Assembly (NCBI RefSeq): GCF_021869535.1
Contig: NW_026262734.1
Coordinates: 76,074,339-76,138,338 of the forward strand
Length of the DNA stretch: 64,000 bases
Direction: 5' to 3'
From: Mytilus californianus
Taxonomy: Eukaryota; Mollusca; Bivalvia; Mytilida; Mytilidae
Shown: piece by piece, positions 52,901 through 55,646 of the stretch
How positions within the stretch are numbered: position 1 is the first letter of the stretch
Layout of the letters: each line of letters opens with the position of its first letter
The notes under the pieces: model-generated
Databases searched by the model: none
Told to the model about the DNA's origin: nothing
What the model saw: the letters and a program-made list of their open reading frames with translations, nothing else
Position numbers and translations under genes: made by a program

Positions 52901-54769
52901 CATTTTTCTCAGGAATCAAGCTTCAAGTGAGGTTTTTGTACTGTGTGATGTGTTTTCACATCCAGTGCTCATCAACTTCCTATTAAATAAATACTAAAAT
53001 ATTCTTTACACATAATGACCATGTATAAGATTTCCTTCACATTTTTCTCTCTAATTAAATATAAGAAGATGTGAAGTATGAATCAGAGTTTCTTCAAATT
53101 TGGTATCAAGTTTCATGTTTGTTTTCACTTTCACCACATATCAATTTTCTGTTTTCCTAATACGTATAGCTGGGATATTCATAAGTGAGCTATTGCTCAC
53201 AGTACATTACGTTATTATTGACAAAAAATTGAATATTTAATTAAAAATTTGTATTCTCAAAGCTGTTTCTGTGGCAAAAACAACCATTTTTCTGAACATG
53301 CATCCTAACTGGGAAAAAAAGATATAAAGTGATTAGTAATTTAAAAAAAAAAACTATTCTTTGAAATTTTATTTCAGAGAGTAATGCAGAAAAATACACT
53401 AGACGACAAAACAATACCAGACAAACAACATAGGGGTATGGCTGTCAAATTTATGGAGGAAACTCACAGAGAAAAGTTACAACAAAGTAAGGATCAAACA
53501 ATTTTAGTCTGTTTACCTCCCCTGTCATGCCACGGTTTTTTCAGTAACAAAATTATTTTAGAATATGACATGGATAATATTTGGCTAAGCAGCAACAGAA
53601 AACTTGATGCTACTGGTACAAAAAATCTACAATCTTCACCACTAAACATACATTTCAAATAGCAATATAGAATCACAAGATGAAAAGTAGGTTTACTAAT
53701 GATATACACAAATGGATTTTTATATGTAAAGGTAAATTTCTGAAGATCTAATTAACTCTACCAACACTTTCATTTAGGTCAGTCCCTTTTAGTTTGTACC
53801 TTCAAAACTGTATAATATAAAACATATTTCTTAAAACAAATGATAATATGTCTCTGTCTATATAAGTCTTTTGATAAATTATTCAAAACAAATATTTTAT
53901 TTTATTAGTCCCCTACCGACGAAGTCGAAGGGGACTTTAGGTTTGCACTCCGTCTGTCCGTCTGTCTGTCTGTCTGTCCATCTGGTAGTCTGGCAAATCA
54001 GTTTTCCAGATTTTTTTTCTTTGTGCTTGAAGATATTGATTTGATATTTGGTGTTTATTGATATATCATGACAAGTTACAGGTCAAGTTCAATTTTCAGG
54101 AATTTAGCTTTTCATTTAATCAGTTAAAGCCCTTTCCCTAGAATTAAATTTATGATGAAATACTTATTAATTAGTAGATTTCTGTTCAAAGGGAAATAAC
54201 TTATTTTTTAAAAGATTAGATTTTTAAAAGACAAAATGACATTTTTGAATTTTTTTCCTTTTCTTTGCCGGTTTGGTAAATTGTTTGAAGAATTCAGTGG
54301 TAGGTTTGTTTGTCATTCTTGAAGATATTGATTTGATAATTAGTTTATAGTTTTATCATGACAAGTTACAGATCAAGTTGGAATTTTGTTCCAGTCTGAT
54401 AATTTTGTGCAGAGTTATGGTCTTTGGACATAGAAAATTCACTTAAATAATCAGTTTACAACAGTTTTTTTCATCATGCTTGAAGATTTTGACTTGATAT
54501 TTTTATGTAGTTTACACCATGACAAGTTATAGATCAAGTTAAAATTTCGTTCCATTACAATGAATTTGTAACCAGTAAGGGACTATGTATTGCAATGCAA
54601 TACTCACAAAATGCTTGTTTTTTTATATTTTTCAGCTGAAAGTAAACTAAAAGAGCTGACAGGACCAAGCACAAGTGAACAATGGCTAAGTTGGCAGTAC
54701 AAAACAGAACAACATAAACAGAGAGATCAAGCTAAGGCTGAACTGGATAAGATTCTTAGTATAGAACCT
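16812..54769 (+). CDS. OPA1: OPA1-like mitochondrial dynamin GTPase gene (partial, split, with lesions)
   Basis: OPA1 is a dynamin-superfamily GTPase of the inner mitochondrial membrane. It drives inner-membrane fusion and shapes cristae, and is cleaved between its membrane anchor and coiled coil into long and short forms. Twenty-four exons in order give: basic leader, [15 protein letters not shown] anchor, linker, coiled coil ([20 protein letters not shown]), [14 protein letters not shown], GTPase domain with G1 GDQSSGKT, switch-1 region MMTRAP, G3 DLPG and G4 TKAD, then [18 protein letters not shown] and the stalk segments to ELDKIL. The first coding exon and the C-terminal portion are not identified. 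Exon phases agree except at 24041/25492, 34441/34896 and 48247/49072. In-frame stops occur at 26713 and 34926. It may be a degraded copy, or a functional gene with consensus errors. The identity is secure; intactness is not. Confidence 0.9.
17076..17200 (+). CDS. OPA1: OPA1 exon: inner-membrane anchor
   Basis: Reads [20 protein letters not shown], then [20 protein letters not shown]. The hydrophobic stretch with GTVAGGG corresponds to the OPA1 transmembrane anchor, preceded by the basic segment near the processing-peptidase site. Acceptor AACAG, donor GTATAT, ends in phase 0. Confidence 0.9.
17589..17699 (+). CDS. OPA1: OPA1 exon: intermembrane-space linker
   Basis: Encodes [20 protein letters not shown] and [11 protein letters not shown] in phase 0. 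The family alignment suggests the seven residues KYEELKQ, encoded just upstream at 17568-17588, could also belong, but no AG precedes them. The AG used here (AAGCAG) has a poor pyrimidine tract, so the left edge is uncertain. Confidence 0.7.
18166..18557 (+). repeat. Perfect 65-bp x 6 tandem array in OPA1 intron
   Basis: The unit starting near TTCATTGGGTTACAGCCCC repeats with a period of exactly 65 bp (GACACATATT at 18191, 18256, 18321, 18386, 18451 and 18516). The copies appear identical apart from the first edge. Each unit contains TCTGCAGGTAAAG, a good match to a splice donor (CAG then GTAAAG). Confidence 0.95.
18888..18963 (+). CDS. OPA1: OPA1 exon: linker before cassette exons
   Basis: [20 protein letters not shown], then SLAVT. 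Acceptor TATTTTCAG, donor GTAAGT, leaving one base (phase 1). The position corresponds to the vertebrate region just before alternative exons 4/4b. Confidence 0.85.
18964..20341. other. OPA1 intron, no further feature resolved
   Basis: AT-rich. A short piece near 19500-19570 (ATGCCGTAGTGGAGGG, GTCCGTCCGTGTG) resembles fragments common in molluscan repeats. No exon or RNA gene seen. Confidence 0.4.
20342..20398 (+). CDS. OPA1: Candidate OPA1 cassette exon, 57 bp, symmetrical phase
   Basis: A T-rich tract and AAACAAAG precede [25 protein letters not shown] donor follows. It enters and leaves in phase 1, so it could be included or skipped between 18963 and 21523 without breaking the frame. No family similarity supports it and the acceptor has an A-rich end, so this is a hypothesis. 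Confidence 0.3.
20467..20760 (+). repeat. AAGATGTGGTA-family repeat, copy 3
   Basis: GGAAGATGTGGTATGAGTGC, CAACTCTCCATCCAAG, GTACGGCCTTCAACACGG, AAAGGGCCCCAAAA, CCAACGGTCTAATC and TTAGGACAGGTGCAAAC, in the same order as the copy at 33834. Confidence 0.85.
21039..21242. mobile_element. MITE with TACTGTGGATTCATT inverted repeats, copy 1
   Basis: TACTGTGGATTCATTATTAT at the left and ATAAATGAATCCACAGTA at the right form inverted ends of a 204-bp element. Similar ends bound 25582-25794 and, more decayed, 38858-39043. Confidence 0.85.
21523..21564 (+). CDS. OPA1: OPA1 small exon, 42 bp, possible cassette
   Basis: Acceptor ATTTTGTCAG, product [13 protein letters not shown], donor GTATGT. Phase 1 on both sides, so skipping keeps the frame. 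It sits where vertebrate OPA1 carries alternative exons 4/4b near the proteolytic processing sites. Confidence 0.65.
21565..23970. other. OPA1 intron, nothing recognised
   Basis: About 2.4 kb of AT-rich sequence. Short open frames here (for example on the minus strand near 22120-22332) are lysine- and phenylalanine-rich and show no family features. Confidence 0.5.
23971..24041 (+). CDS. OPA1: OPA1 exon: acidic linker before coiled coil
   Basis: [20 protein letters not shown], then AKK. Acceptor ATGTTTTCAG, donor GTAAAT after a run of six A. As read it ends in phase 0, but the next recognised exon (25492) needs two carried bases. One A fewer in the homopolymer would restore the phase. Confidence 0.8.
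24648..25005 (+). CDS. Candidate alternative terminal exon(s) of OPA1, or an unrelated gene fragment
   Basis: From an acceptor at 24647 (GGCCCTTTAAG) an open frame in phase 0 with exon 24041 encodes an Asn/Tyr/Arg-rich peptide ([42 protein letters not shown]). A dispersed repeat begins at 24806. After it, CTTCTCTTACAG at 24900-24911 opens [20 protein letters not shown], then NVLKQY and TAA at 25003-25005, with ATTAAA near 25015. Splicing from GTATGAG inside the repeat (24824) to 24912 keeps the frame. If used by OPA1 this would make a form ending before the GTPase domain. The peptide is not recognised, and a captured gene fragment is equally possible. Confidence 0.3.
24806..24903 (+). repeat. 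AAGATGTGGTA-family repeat, copy 4 (98 bp, truncated)
   Basis: Nearly identical to the first 98 bp of the 20467 copy, up to GGTCAAGGTACGGCCTTC, where it stops abruptly at a sequence resembling a splice acceptor. Confidence 0.85.
25492..25546 (+). CDS. OPA1: OPA1 exon: start of coiled coil
   Basis: [18 protein letters not shown] matches the OPA1 coiled-coil start (KIDQLQEEL in vertebrates). Acceptor GTCTTACAG, donor GTACAA, ends in phase 0. The incoming phase does not match the end of 24041. Confidence 0.8.
25582..25794. mobile_element. MITE with TACTGTGGATTC inverted repeats, copy 2
   Basis: TACTGTGGATTCGATTATTT at the left and TATTGACTCCACAGTA at the right. It inserted only about 35 bp beyond the OPA1 exon donor. 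Confidence 0.75.
25795..26614. other. OPA1 intron, nothing recognised
   Basis: AT-rich, no repeat or exon identified. Confidence 0.45.
26615..26717 (+). CDS. OPA1: OPA1 exon: coiled coil, with in-frame stop before donor
   Basis: [20 protein letters not shown] and [13 protein letters not shown] match the coiled-coil heptads. TGA (26713-26715) then falls just before the strong donor GGTGAGT at 26718. The next exon starts in phase 0 with KSLIDMYS. One extra T in AATTGAGG would give a proper exon end, so a single-base loss is likely. A weaker donor, AAAGTCAAT at 26708, would also avoid the stop. Confidence 0.75.
27161..27442. mobile_element. TTAA-flanked MITE, 282 bp, piggyBac-like ends
   Basis: TTAAGGTGGTACCTAACAC (left) and GTGTTGGGTACCACCTTAA (right) are inverted copies with one mismatch. 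TTAA at both edges fits the target site of piggyBac-type elements. No coding capacity. Confidence 0.85.
27443..28561. other. OPA1 intron, nothing recognised
   Basis: AT-rich intron with a good pyrimidine tract (TTCTTTATTTTTGCAG) at its 3' end. No repeat identified. Confidence 0.45.
28562..28648 (+). CDS. OPA1: OPA1 exon: segment leading into the GTPase domain
   Basis: [20 protein letters not shown] then YNTQDYLPR is a near-exact family match ending right before the first beta strand of the GTPase domain. Donor AGG then GTAGGT. The last 39 bp plus the donor form unit 1 of the tandem array that follows, and the reading frame stays open through eleven units. Confidence 0.95.
28610..29480 (+). 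repeat. Tandem array of OPA1 exon end plus splice donor, 17 units
   Basis: Each unit contains a copy of the exon end (TATGATTCCACATACAATAC, GATTACTTACCTAGG) and the donor GTAGGT. Units are mostly 48 bp (GTAGGTAGA junction) or 54 bp (GTAGGTACATGTAGA), with occasional 53- and 60-bp forms. Most copies keep the donor GT; those near 28894 (GGTTAGG) and 29368 (AAGGCAGG) lose it. The frame is open to 29149, where a one-base loss (ACCAGGGTAG) brings a stop. Confidence 0.95.
29481..30109. other. OPA1 intron, nothing recognised
   Basis: AT-rich, no recognised feature between the exon-end array and a SINE-like segment. Confidence 0.4.
30112..30330 (-). repeat. SINE-like element, minus orientation
   Basis: A TTGA/GATT tail, then TTTAACACCACTTTCAGCAG, GTGGCAGTCAGTTTTTAT and GGAGAGAACCA. 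This is the reverse complement of the 3' half of the element at 48568-48800. Confidence 0.65.
30426..30502 (+). CDS. OPA1: OPA1 exon: GTPase P-loop (G1)
   Basis: [20 protein letters not shown], then [13 protein letters not shown] is the GxxxxGK(S/T) nucleotide-binding loop of dynamins. Acceptor TTTACAG, donor GTAAAT. Confidence 0.97.
30640..30817. repeat. Left arm of a long inverted repeat
   Basis: TTGCGAACCAAATGAAAC to AATTTACC is matched in reverse complement at 32585-32767, including the GTTCTCTGTGTAGTTTATTC / CACTGGGAC core. The arms are about 180 bp and lie 1.8 kb apart. Confidence 0.9.
31022..31910 (+). repeat. Composite dispersed repeat, copy 3, with about 175-bp internal units
   Basis: After GTCCGTCCGTCTGTCCGTCG come three to four units with ACAATAACTCAA, TTATATCTATTGACGTGAGC and AGATTTTACGTTTC. 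The tail then follows with AACAGCATAGTGTATTGCAC, GTCAAATATTTAATTACA and GTTGGACCTCTGTGGGCG. It lies between the arms of the long inverted repeat. Confidence 0.75.
32585..32767. repeat. Right arm of a long inverted repeat
   Basis: GGTAAATTAATCAAAGAG to GTTTCATTTGGTTCGCAA, reverse complement of 30640-30817 with small differences. Its outer end was the target of the hAT-like insertion at 32768. Confidence 0.9.
32768..33812. mobile_element. Non-autonomous hAT element, 1045 bp, with 8-bp target duplication
   Basis: The left end CAGGGCTTCCAAAA and right end TTTTGGAAGCCTTG are inverted repeats with one mismatch. GTTCGCAA is duplicated exactly at both sides (32760-32767 and 33813-33820). CCAGCCGGAC / GTCCGG motifs sit near each end. 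An 8-bp duplication with CAGGG ends is diagnostic of the hAT superfamily. No transposase ORF is seen. Confidence 0.9.
33834..34125 (+). repeat. AAGATGTGGTA-family repeat, copy 5
   Basis: AAGAAGATGTGGTATGAGTA, CAACTCTCCATCCAAG, AAAGGGCCCCAAAATGAC, CCAACGGTCTAATC, GACAACCACTGAACAACAGG and CTTAGGACAGGAGC, in the same order as copy 3. Confidence 0.9.
34322..34441 (+). CDS. OPA1: OPA1 exon: switch-1 region of GTPase domain
   Basis: [20 protein letters not shown], then [19 protein letters not shown]. The MMTRAP threonine corresponds to G2. The exon ends CAGAA before GTAAAT and carries two bases, but the next exon is in frame only from phase 0. One extra G at the donor (AAG then GTAAAT) would repair the join. 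Confidence 0.9.
34896..34970 (+). CDS. OPA1: OPA1 exon: GTPase domain, carries an in-frame TAA
   Basis: [13 protein letters not shown] at 34926-34928, then [14 protein letters not shown] in the same frame. The vertebrate protein has an ordinary residue at the stop. Acceptor TTTCTTTGACAG, donor GTACGT, both strong. This lesion is not a simple homopolymer change. Confidence 0.85.
35365..35930 (+). repeat. Composite dispersed repeat, copy 4 (partial)
   Basis: GACCCCAATTTTGTGGTCG, GTCATCGTCATGCGAAGAC, two units of CCAGACAGTAGCTTGTG / ACCACAAGGTTCCAT type, then GTCAAATATATAATCACAA and AGAGCTGTATTGCAC. The end seen in copies 1-3 is missing. Confidence 0.65.
36348..36419 (+). CDS. OPA1: OPA1 exon: G3 motif
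   Basis: [20 protein letters not shown], then GIIS. DLPG is the G3 (DxxG) motif. Acceptor TTTTTCAG, donor GTAAGT, phase 0 on both sides. Confidence 0.97.
36518..37023. mobile_element. Possible Tc1/pogo-like MITE, about 500 bp
   Basis: TACAGTCGACTCTCGTTATC at the left and CGAGTGCGAGACAACTGTA at the right are imperfect inverted ends of the CAGTnGACTC type. Internal mirrored pieces (GACTCATCC, CGACTCATCC) fit a non-autonomous element. Ends are diverged. Confidence 0.5.
37330..37429 (+). CDS. OPA1: OPA1 exon: GTPase domain after G3
   Basis: [20 protein letters not shown], then [13 protein letters not shown]. Acceptor TTTTCCTTCAG, donor GTATGG, one base carried. Confidence 0.95.
37736..37880 (+). 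repeat. 28-bp tandem repeat, five copies
   Basis: CTAGCTTGACATCGTGTTTT then TCCTTGTC repeats with a 28-bp period. The last copy is interrupted (CTAGCTAATGACATCG). Confidence 0.95.
38375..38505 (+). CDS. OPA1: OPA1 exon: G4 motif
   Basis: [47 protein letters not shown] is the G4 (TKxD) guanine-specificity motif. Acceptor CATTTACAG, donor GTAAGA. Confidence 0.97.
38611..38841 (+). repeat. 23-bp tandem repeat, ten copies, two variants
   Basis: GAACCATTGAGTATGATTAT then TTT repeats ten times. Four copies read GGACC instead of GAACC, in the order A B A B A A B A A B. Confidence 0.95.
38858..39043. mobile_element. Decayed MITE of the TACTGTGGATTC family, copy 3
   Basis: TACTGTGAGTCAATAACTTT at the left and ATAATGAATCTACAGTGGTA at the right, with ACCAGTAAAATCCATGAAAA inside. 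It resembles the copies at 21039 and 25582 but with damaged ends. Confidence 0.5.
39086..39158 (+). CDS. OPA1: OPA1 exon: GTPase domain
   Basis: [20 protein letters not shown], then VTGKG across the junction. Acceptor TTTTTGCAG, donor GTAAGT, one base carried. Confidence 0.95.
39228..39432 (+). repeat. AAGATGTGGTA-family repeat, copy 6 (diverged)
   Basis: CAATAAGCAATCATCCACC, GCAACTACAGGTCACAG, AACAATGAGCAAAACCCATA, CCAACGTCCTGATTTATG and GACAACCAC match the 2977-3300 copy in order. Confidence 0.6.
40029..40101 (+). CDS. OPA1: OPA1 exon: end of GTPase domain
   Basis: [20 protein letters not shown], then KLFK. Acceptor TTTTTTATAG, donor GTAAGT, two bases carried. Confidence 0.95.
40102..41255. 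other. OPA1 intron, nothing recognised
   Basis: AT-rich. A segment near 41070-41190 (AAAGGTCATCTTCAGGACC, AAGAGAGGTGACC) looks repeat-like, but no second copy was seen in the window. Confidence 0.4.
41256..41371 (+). CDS. OPA1: OPA1 exon: middle/stalk start
   Basis: [38 protein letters not shown]. Acceptor TATTTTACAG, donor GTCAGT, one base carried. It joins in phase to 48183 across a 6.8-kb intron that holds the 41745-47603 element. Confidence 0.95.
41760..41935. repeat. Left subterminal CAACGTTG array
   Basis: TTCAACGTTGAAACAACGTC, TTGAATCAACGTTGAATTA, ACAACGTTGCATCAACGTTT and ATTCAACGTTGAAAA. Spacing between AACGTT cores is irregular, about 12-40 bp. Confidence 0.9.
42295..42350 (-). repeat. 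Fragment of the SINE seen at 2410, minus orientation
   Basis: AAATGCTATATGTTTGGCGG and AAAAGCGGCAAATACCA match the reverse complement of 2495-2545. Confidence 0.5.
42417..42595 (-). CDS. Last exon of an unnamed minus-strand gene inside the TIR element
   Basis: Read on the minus strand, an acceptor (TTTATAAACAG) opens [20 protein letters not shown] and [20 protein letters not shown], then [18 protein letters not shown] and TAA at 42417-42419. It joins in phase with the exon at 42799. The tail is basic and glycine-rich, suggesting a nuclear protein. Function is unknown. The two-exon tail resembles the end of DUF4806-type proteins found in many invertebrate genomes, but that is a weak match by eye. 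Confidence 0.6.
42799..42893 (-). CDS. Internal exon of the same minus-strand gene (DUF4806-like)
   Basis: On the minus strand, TTTTCAG precedes and GTAAGT follows [31 protein letters not shown]. The pattern L-x-LMA-x-x-x-N-x-SWKxGK-x-x-F-x-x-x-x-L-x-x-II recalls the C-terminal half of DUF4806. Splice sites on both sides and a shared phase with 42417-42595 argue for a real or recently real gene. Confidence 0.6.
43375..43854 (+). pseudogene. C-terminal part of a retroelement reverse transcriptase (Penelope-like or similar), no start codon
   Basis: A stop-free frame of 159 codons encodes [22 protein letters not shown], then [76 protein letters not shown] and TAA. LYRKPTD-x-x-x-YL followed by R-x-x-R-x-C and P-x-AYR-x-x-KN is characteristic of animal RTs that often carry a downstream GIY-YIG nuclease. 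It has no ATG and is cut at its 5' side by a stop at 43372. No catalytic YxDD remains, so it is a 3' fragment nested in the TIR element. Confidence 0.7.
44600..46386 (+). repeat. 1.8-kb repeat with three tandem units of about 500 bp
   Basis: Opens with AGCTCACCTGACCTAAAAGG and GTCCGTCGTCCGTCGTCCG. Three units follow, starting near CTTTTACAAAAATCTTCTCC (44672, 45176, 45679), each with AACCAAGATGGCCGCCATGG-type text and TAGATAGAGATAAACTG, then a shorter fourth. It closes with AAGGTGAGCGACACAGGC and CTTTAGAGCCTCTAG. Some internal duplications are nearly identical. Confidence 0.9.
46636..46680 (-). CDS. Candidate first coding exon of the minus-strand gene in the TIR element
   Basis: On the minus strand an ATG encodes [15 protein letters not shown] and ends in a strong donor (AATCT then GTACGT), phase 0. 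It lies about 0.9 kb inside the right end of the element, a plausible promoter-proximal place. The internal exon at 42799 needs two carried bases, so at least one more exon is missing between. The link to the 42417/42799 exons rests only on strand and position. Confidence 0.35.
46989..47162. mobile_element. Short hAT-like MITE
   Basis: CATTGGCGGATC at the left and GATCCGCCACTG at the right are inverted ends with one mismatch, of the common CAGTGGCGGATCC type. No target duplication was found. Nested in the TIR element. Confidence 0.5.
47332..47575. repeat. Right subterminal CAACGTTG array
   Basis: TTCAACGTTGAAAAAGTGAC, GTTGAATCAACATCAACTTT (several times), and TTGAATCAACGTTGAACG. Part is a 45- to 50-bp tandem unit with TCAACTTTCTGTT(A/G)AAATT. 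Confidence 0.9.
47606..48182. other. OPA1 intron remainder
   Basis: Contains a piece (AAATCACAAAAATACTGAAC, AATCAAATAA) also found near 5635-5720, probably a dispersed repeat. No exon seen. Confidence 0.4.
48183..48247 (+). CDS. OPA1: OPA1 exon: stalk segment
   Basis: [20 protein letters not shown], then R. Acceptor TTGAATTGCAG, donor GTTAGT, ends in phase 0. The next family segment, a stretch of about 28 residues before the LW segment, is not found. Confidence 0.95.
48568..48800 (+). repeat. tRNA-derived SINE
   Basis: CCTCTGTGGCCGAGTGATCT is a good polymerase III box A within a tRNA-like head. AGGATTGTCAGTTTTCCTAC, TTCCTCCACCAATAAAACTG and a CAATCAATCAATCAT tail follow. Partial relatives lie at 30112-30330 (minus), 37140-37240, 49420-49555 and 52285-52445 (minus). 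Confidence 0.75.
49072..49164 (+). CDS. OPA1: OPA1 exon: stalk segment
   Basis: [40 protein letters not shown] is a strong family motif. Acceptor TGTTTTTGCAG; the incoming codon needs two bases, which 48247 does not supply, consistent with a lost exon between them. Confidence 0.9.
49420..49555 (+). repeat. SINE 3' half
   Basis: TAGGATTGTCGGTTTTCCTA, TTCCTCCACCAATAAAAACT, GGTTAAAACACCAAAAATCA. It matches the 3' half of 48568-48800. Confidence 0.7.
49680..50180 (+). repeat. Tandem repeat of about 130-bp units, four diverged copies
   Basis: Each unit has GGTGTATGG or TTGTATGGAA, a TACATGTC(C/T) segment, CTGACCT then CCTCATTT, CATGGATTATTGGTC-like text and CAGATACTGTAAG. Open frames across it are repeat artefacts. 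Confidence 0.75.
50301..50680 (+). repeat. TAGTCCCCTACC-ended repeat, copy 1
   Basis: TAGTCCCCTACC at the left and GGTAGGGGACTA at the right are inverted ends. Inside are a CTGTCTGTCTGTCTG tract and two units with CAGTTTTC, TGCTTGAAGATATTGA and CATGACAAGTTACAGATCA. It ends about 100 bp before an OPA1 exon. Confidence 0.8.
50782..50854 (+). CDS. OPA1: OPA1 exon: stalk segment
   Basis: [20 protein letters not shown], then KCVE. Acceptor TTTTTCCTATTCCAG, donor GTAAAT. In phase with 49164. Confidence 0.95.
51152..51307 (+). CDS. OPA1: OPA1 exon: stalk/paddle segment
   Basis: [61 protein letters not shown] and the HxW and AEDSL text match the family. Acceptor GTTTAAAG, donor GTAAGT, phase 0. Its last 50 bp and donor form unit 1 of the array that follows. 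Confidence 0.95.
51257..52200 (+). repeat. Tandem array of OPA1 exon end plus splice donor, 14 units
   Basis: Units of about 67-68 bp combine the exon end (CACCATTGGGAGGGCAAAGC, AGAGGATAGTTTG) with the donor GTAAGT and CTGTGGCAATAGATATCAGT. Eight or nine units keep GTAAGT; the rest read ATAAGT or GTAAAT. Most later copies read ACATCATT instead of ACACCATT. The unit is not a multiple of three, and reading past the first donor gives VSLWQ then TAG. Confidence 0.95.
52285..52445 (-). repeat. SINE 3' half, minus orientation
   Basis: TTTTTGGTGTTTAACACCTC, ATTATGACAGTCAGATTTTA and CTTAGGAAAACTGACAATTC, the reverse complement of the element at 48568. Confidence 0.6.
53378..53486 (+). CDS. OPA1: OPA1 exon: paddle/stalk segment
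   Basis: [36 protein letters not shown]. The DKQ-x-x-x-A-x-x-FMEE pattern matches the family. Acceptor TTTATTTCAG, donor GTAAGG, one base carried. Confidence 0.95.
53906..54585 (+). repeat. TAGTCCCCTACC-ended repeat, copy 2
   Basis: TAGTCCCCTACCGACGAAG at the left, GTAAGGGACTA at the right, with the same CTGTCTGTCTG tract and CATGACAAGTTACAG units as copy 1. The downstream TGTATTGCAATGCAATACTC also parallels copy 1. It ends about 50 bp before an OPA1 exon. Confidence 0.8.
54636..54769 (+). CDS. OPA1: OPA1 exon: last recognised exon
   Basis: [44 protein letters not shown]. The GP-x-x-x-x-x-W-x-x-W pattern and ELxKIL match the family before its C-terminal stalk. Donor GTAAGT. The remaining C-terminal exons are not found before 64000. 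Confidence 0.92.
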
Positions 54770-54829
54770 GTAAGTTACCCTTAAGGAGAAAACAAACACA
54801 TTTAATTTCACACTACACAGGTACACATG

Positions 54830-55190
54830 TACAAAACAGAACAACATAAACAGAGAGACCATGCTAAGGTTGAACTGGATAAGATTCTGAGTAGTGAACC
54901 TTTAAGTTTCACCCTCAAATAGGCAGACTTCATTCAACAACAAAATCAAAGCTAGAAAAATTCTTAGAACAAGACCTGAAAAGTCCAATTAGAATTTAAA
55001 AAAAAAGGTTAACCCATAAATAAAATAGGGCCTATGTTAAACTCTAAACTCTGACCTAAAGAGTGCAACTTGTATATTAATGAGAGGTGGAGAGAAAAAA
55101 AATACACTGGATATATACACAAATATTTAACAAGAGATGATTCTTAGTGCAGAACATGTGATTTAACCAAGAAAACAAATACACACAATT
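54830..55190 (+). pseudogene. Decayed duplicate copies of the preceding OPA1 exon end
   Basis: 54830-54907 repeats the exon from TACAAAACAGAACAACATAA to ACTGGATAAGATTCTGAG with several changes and no donor. Poorer copies follow at 54947-54990 (AAATTCTTAGAACAAGACCT) and 55130-55190 (GATGATTCTTAGTGCAGAAC, then AAGAAAACAAATACACAC). Together they look like an old tandem duplication of the exon end and intron start. Confidence 0.75.
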
Positions 55191-55508
55191 GTTTACCAGA
55201 CATACATCTATCTAAAGTAATTAAAGTAGGTAGTATTCTGAGATTGATTCAGATGGGTGCACCCCTTTGTTTTTTTAACCATAGATGACAATTATGTCCC
55301 TTTGCTCAAAGCTTGGATCCTCCCCTGGTAAAGTTTTGAATTAGAAAAACATATTCTCCCACTACAAAGATATTTGCAAATTTAAAATATGATCTATAGA
55401 ATACCTTAACTATAAGAAATATTTAGCAGAGAACATACAATATTAACAACAAGCAGTAAACAAAATTTGAAACAATGCAAAACACTTAAAAGATATAGAT
55501 CTCACCAG

Positions 55509-55646
55509 TCTTCAGGAGAGAGATGTACACCCATGTTCACCTTAGACTGTTTTGTCTTCAGGAGAGAGGTGTACACCCATGTTCACCTTAGACTGTTTTG
55601 TCTTCAGGAGAGAGGTGTACACCCATGTTCACCTTAGACTGTTTTG
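55509..55646 (+). repeat. 46-bp tandem repeat, three copies
   Basis: TCTTCAGGAGAGAGGTGTAC, then ACCCATGTTCACCTTAGACT, then GTTTTG, three times with one substitution. Confidence 0.95.
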
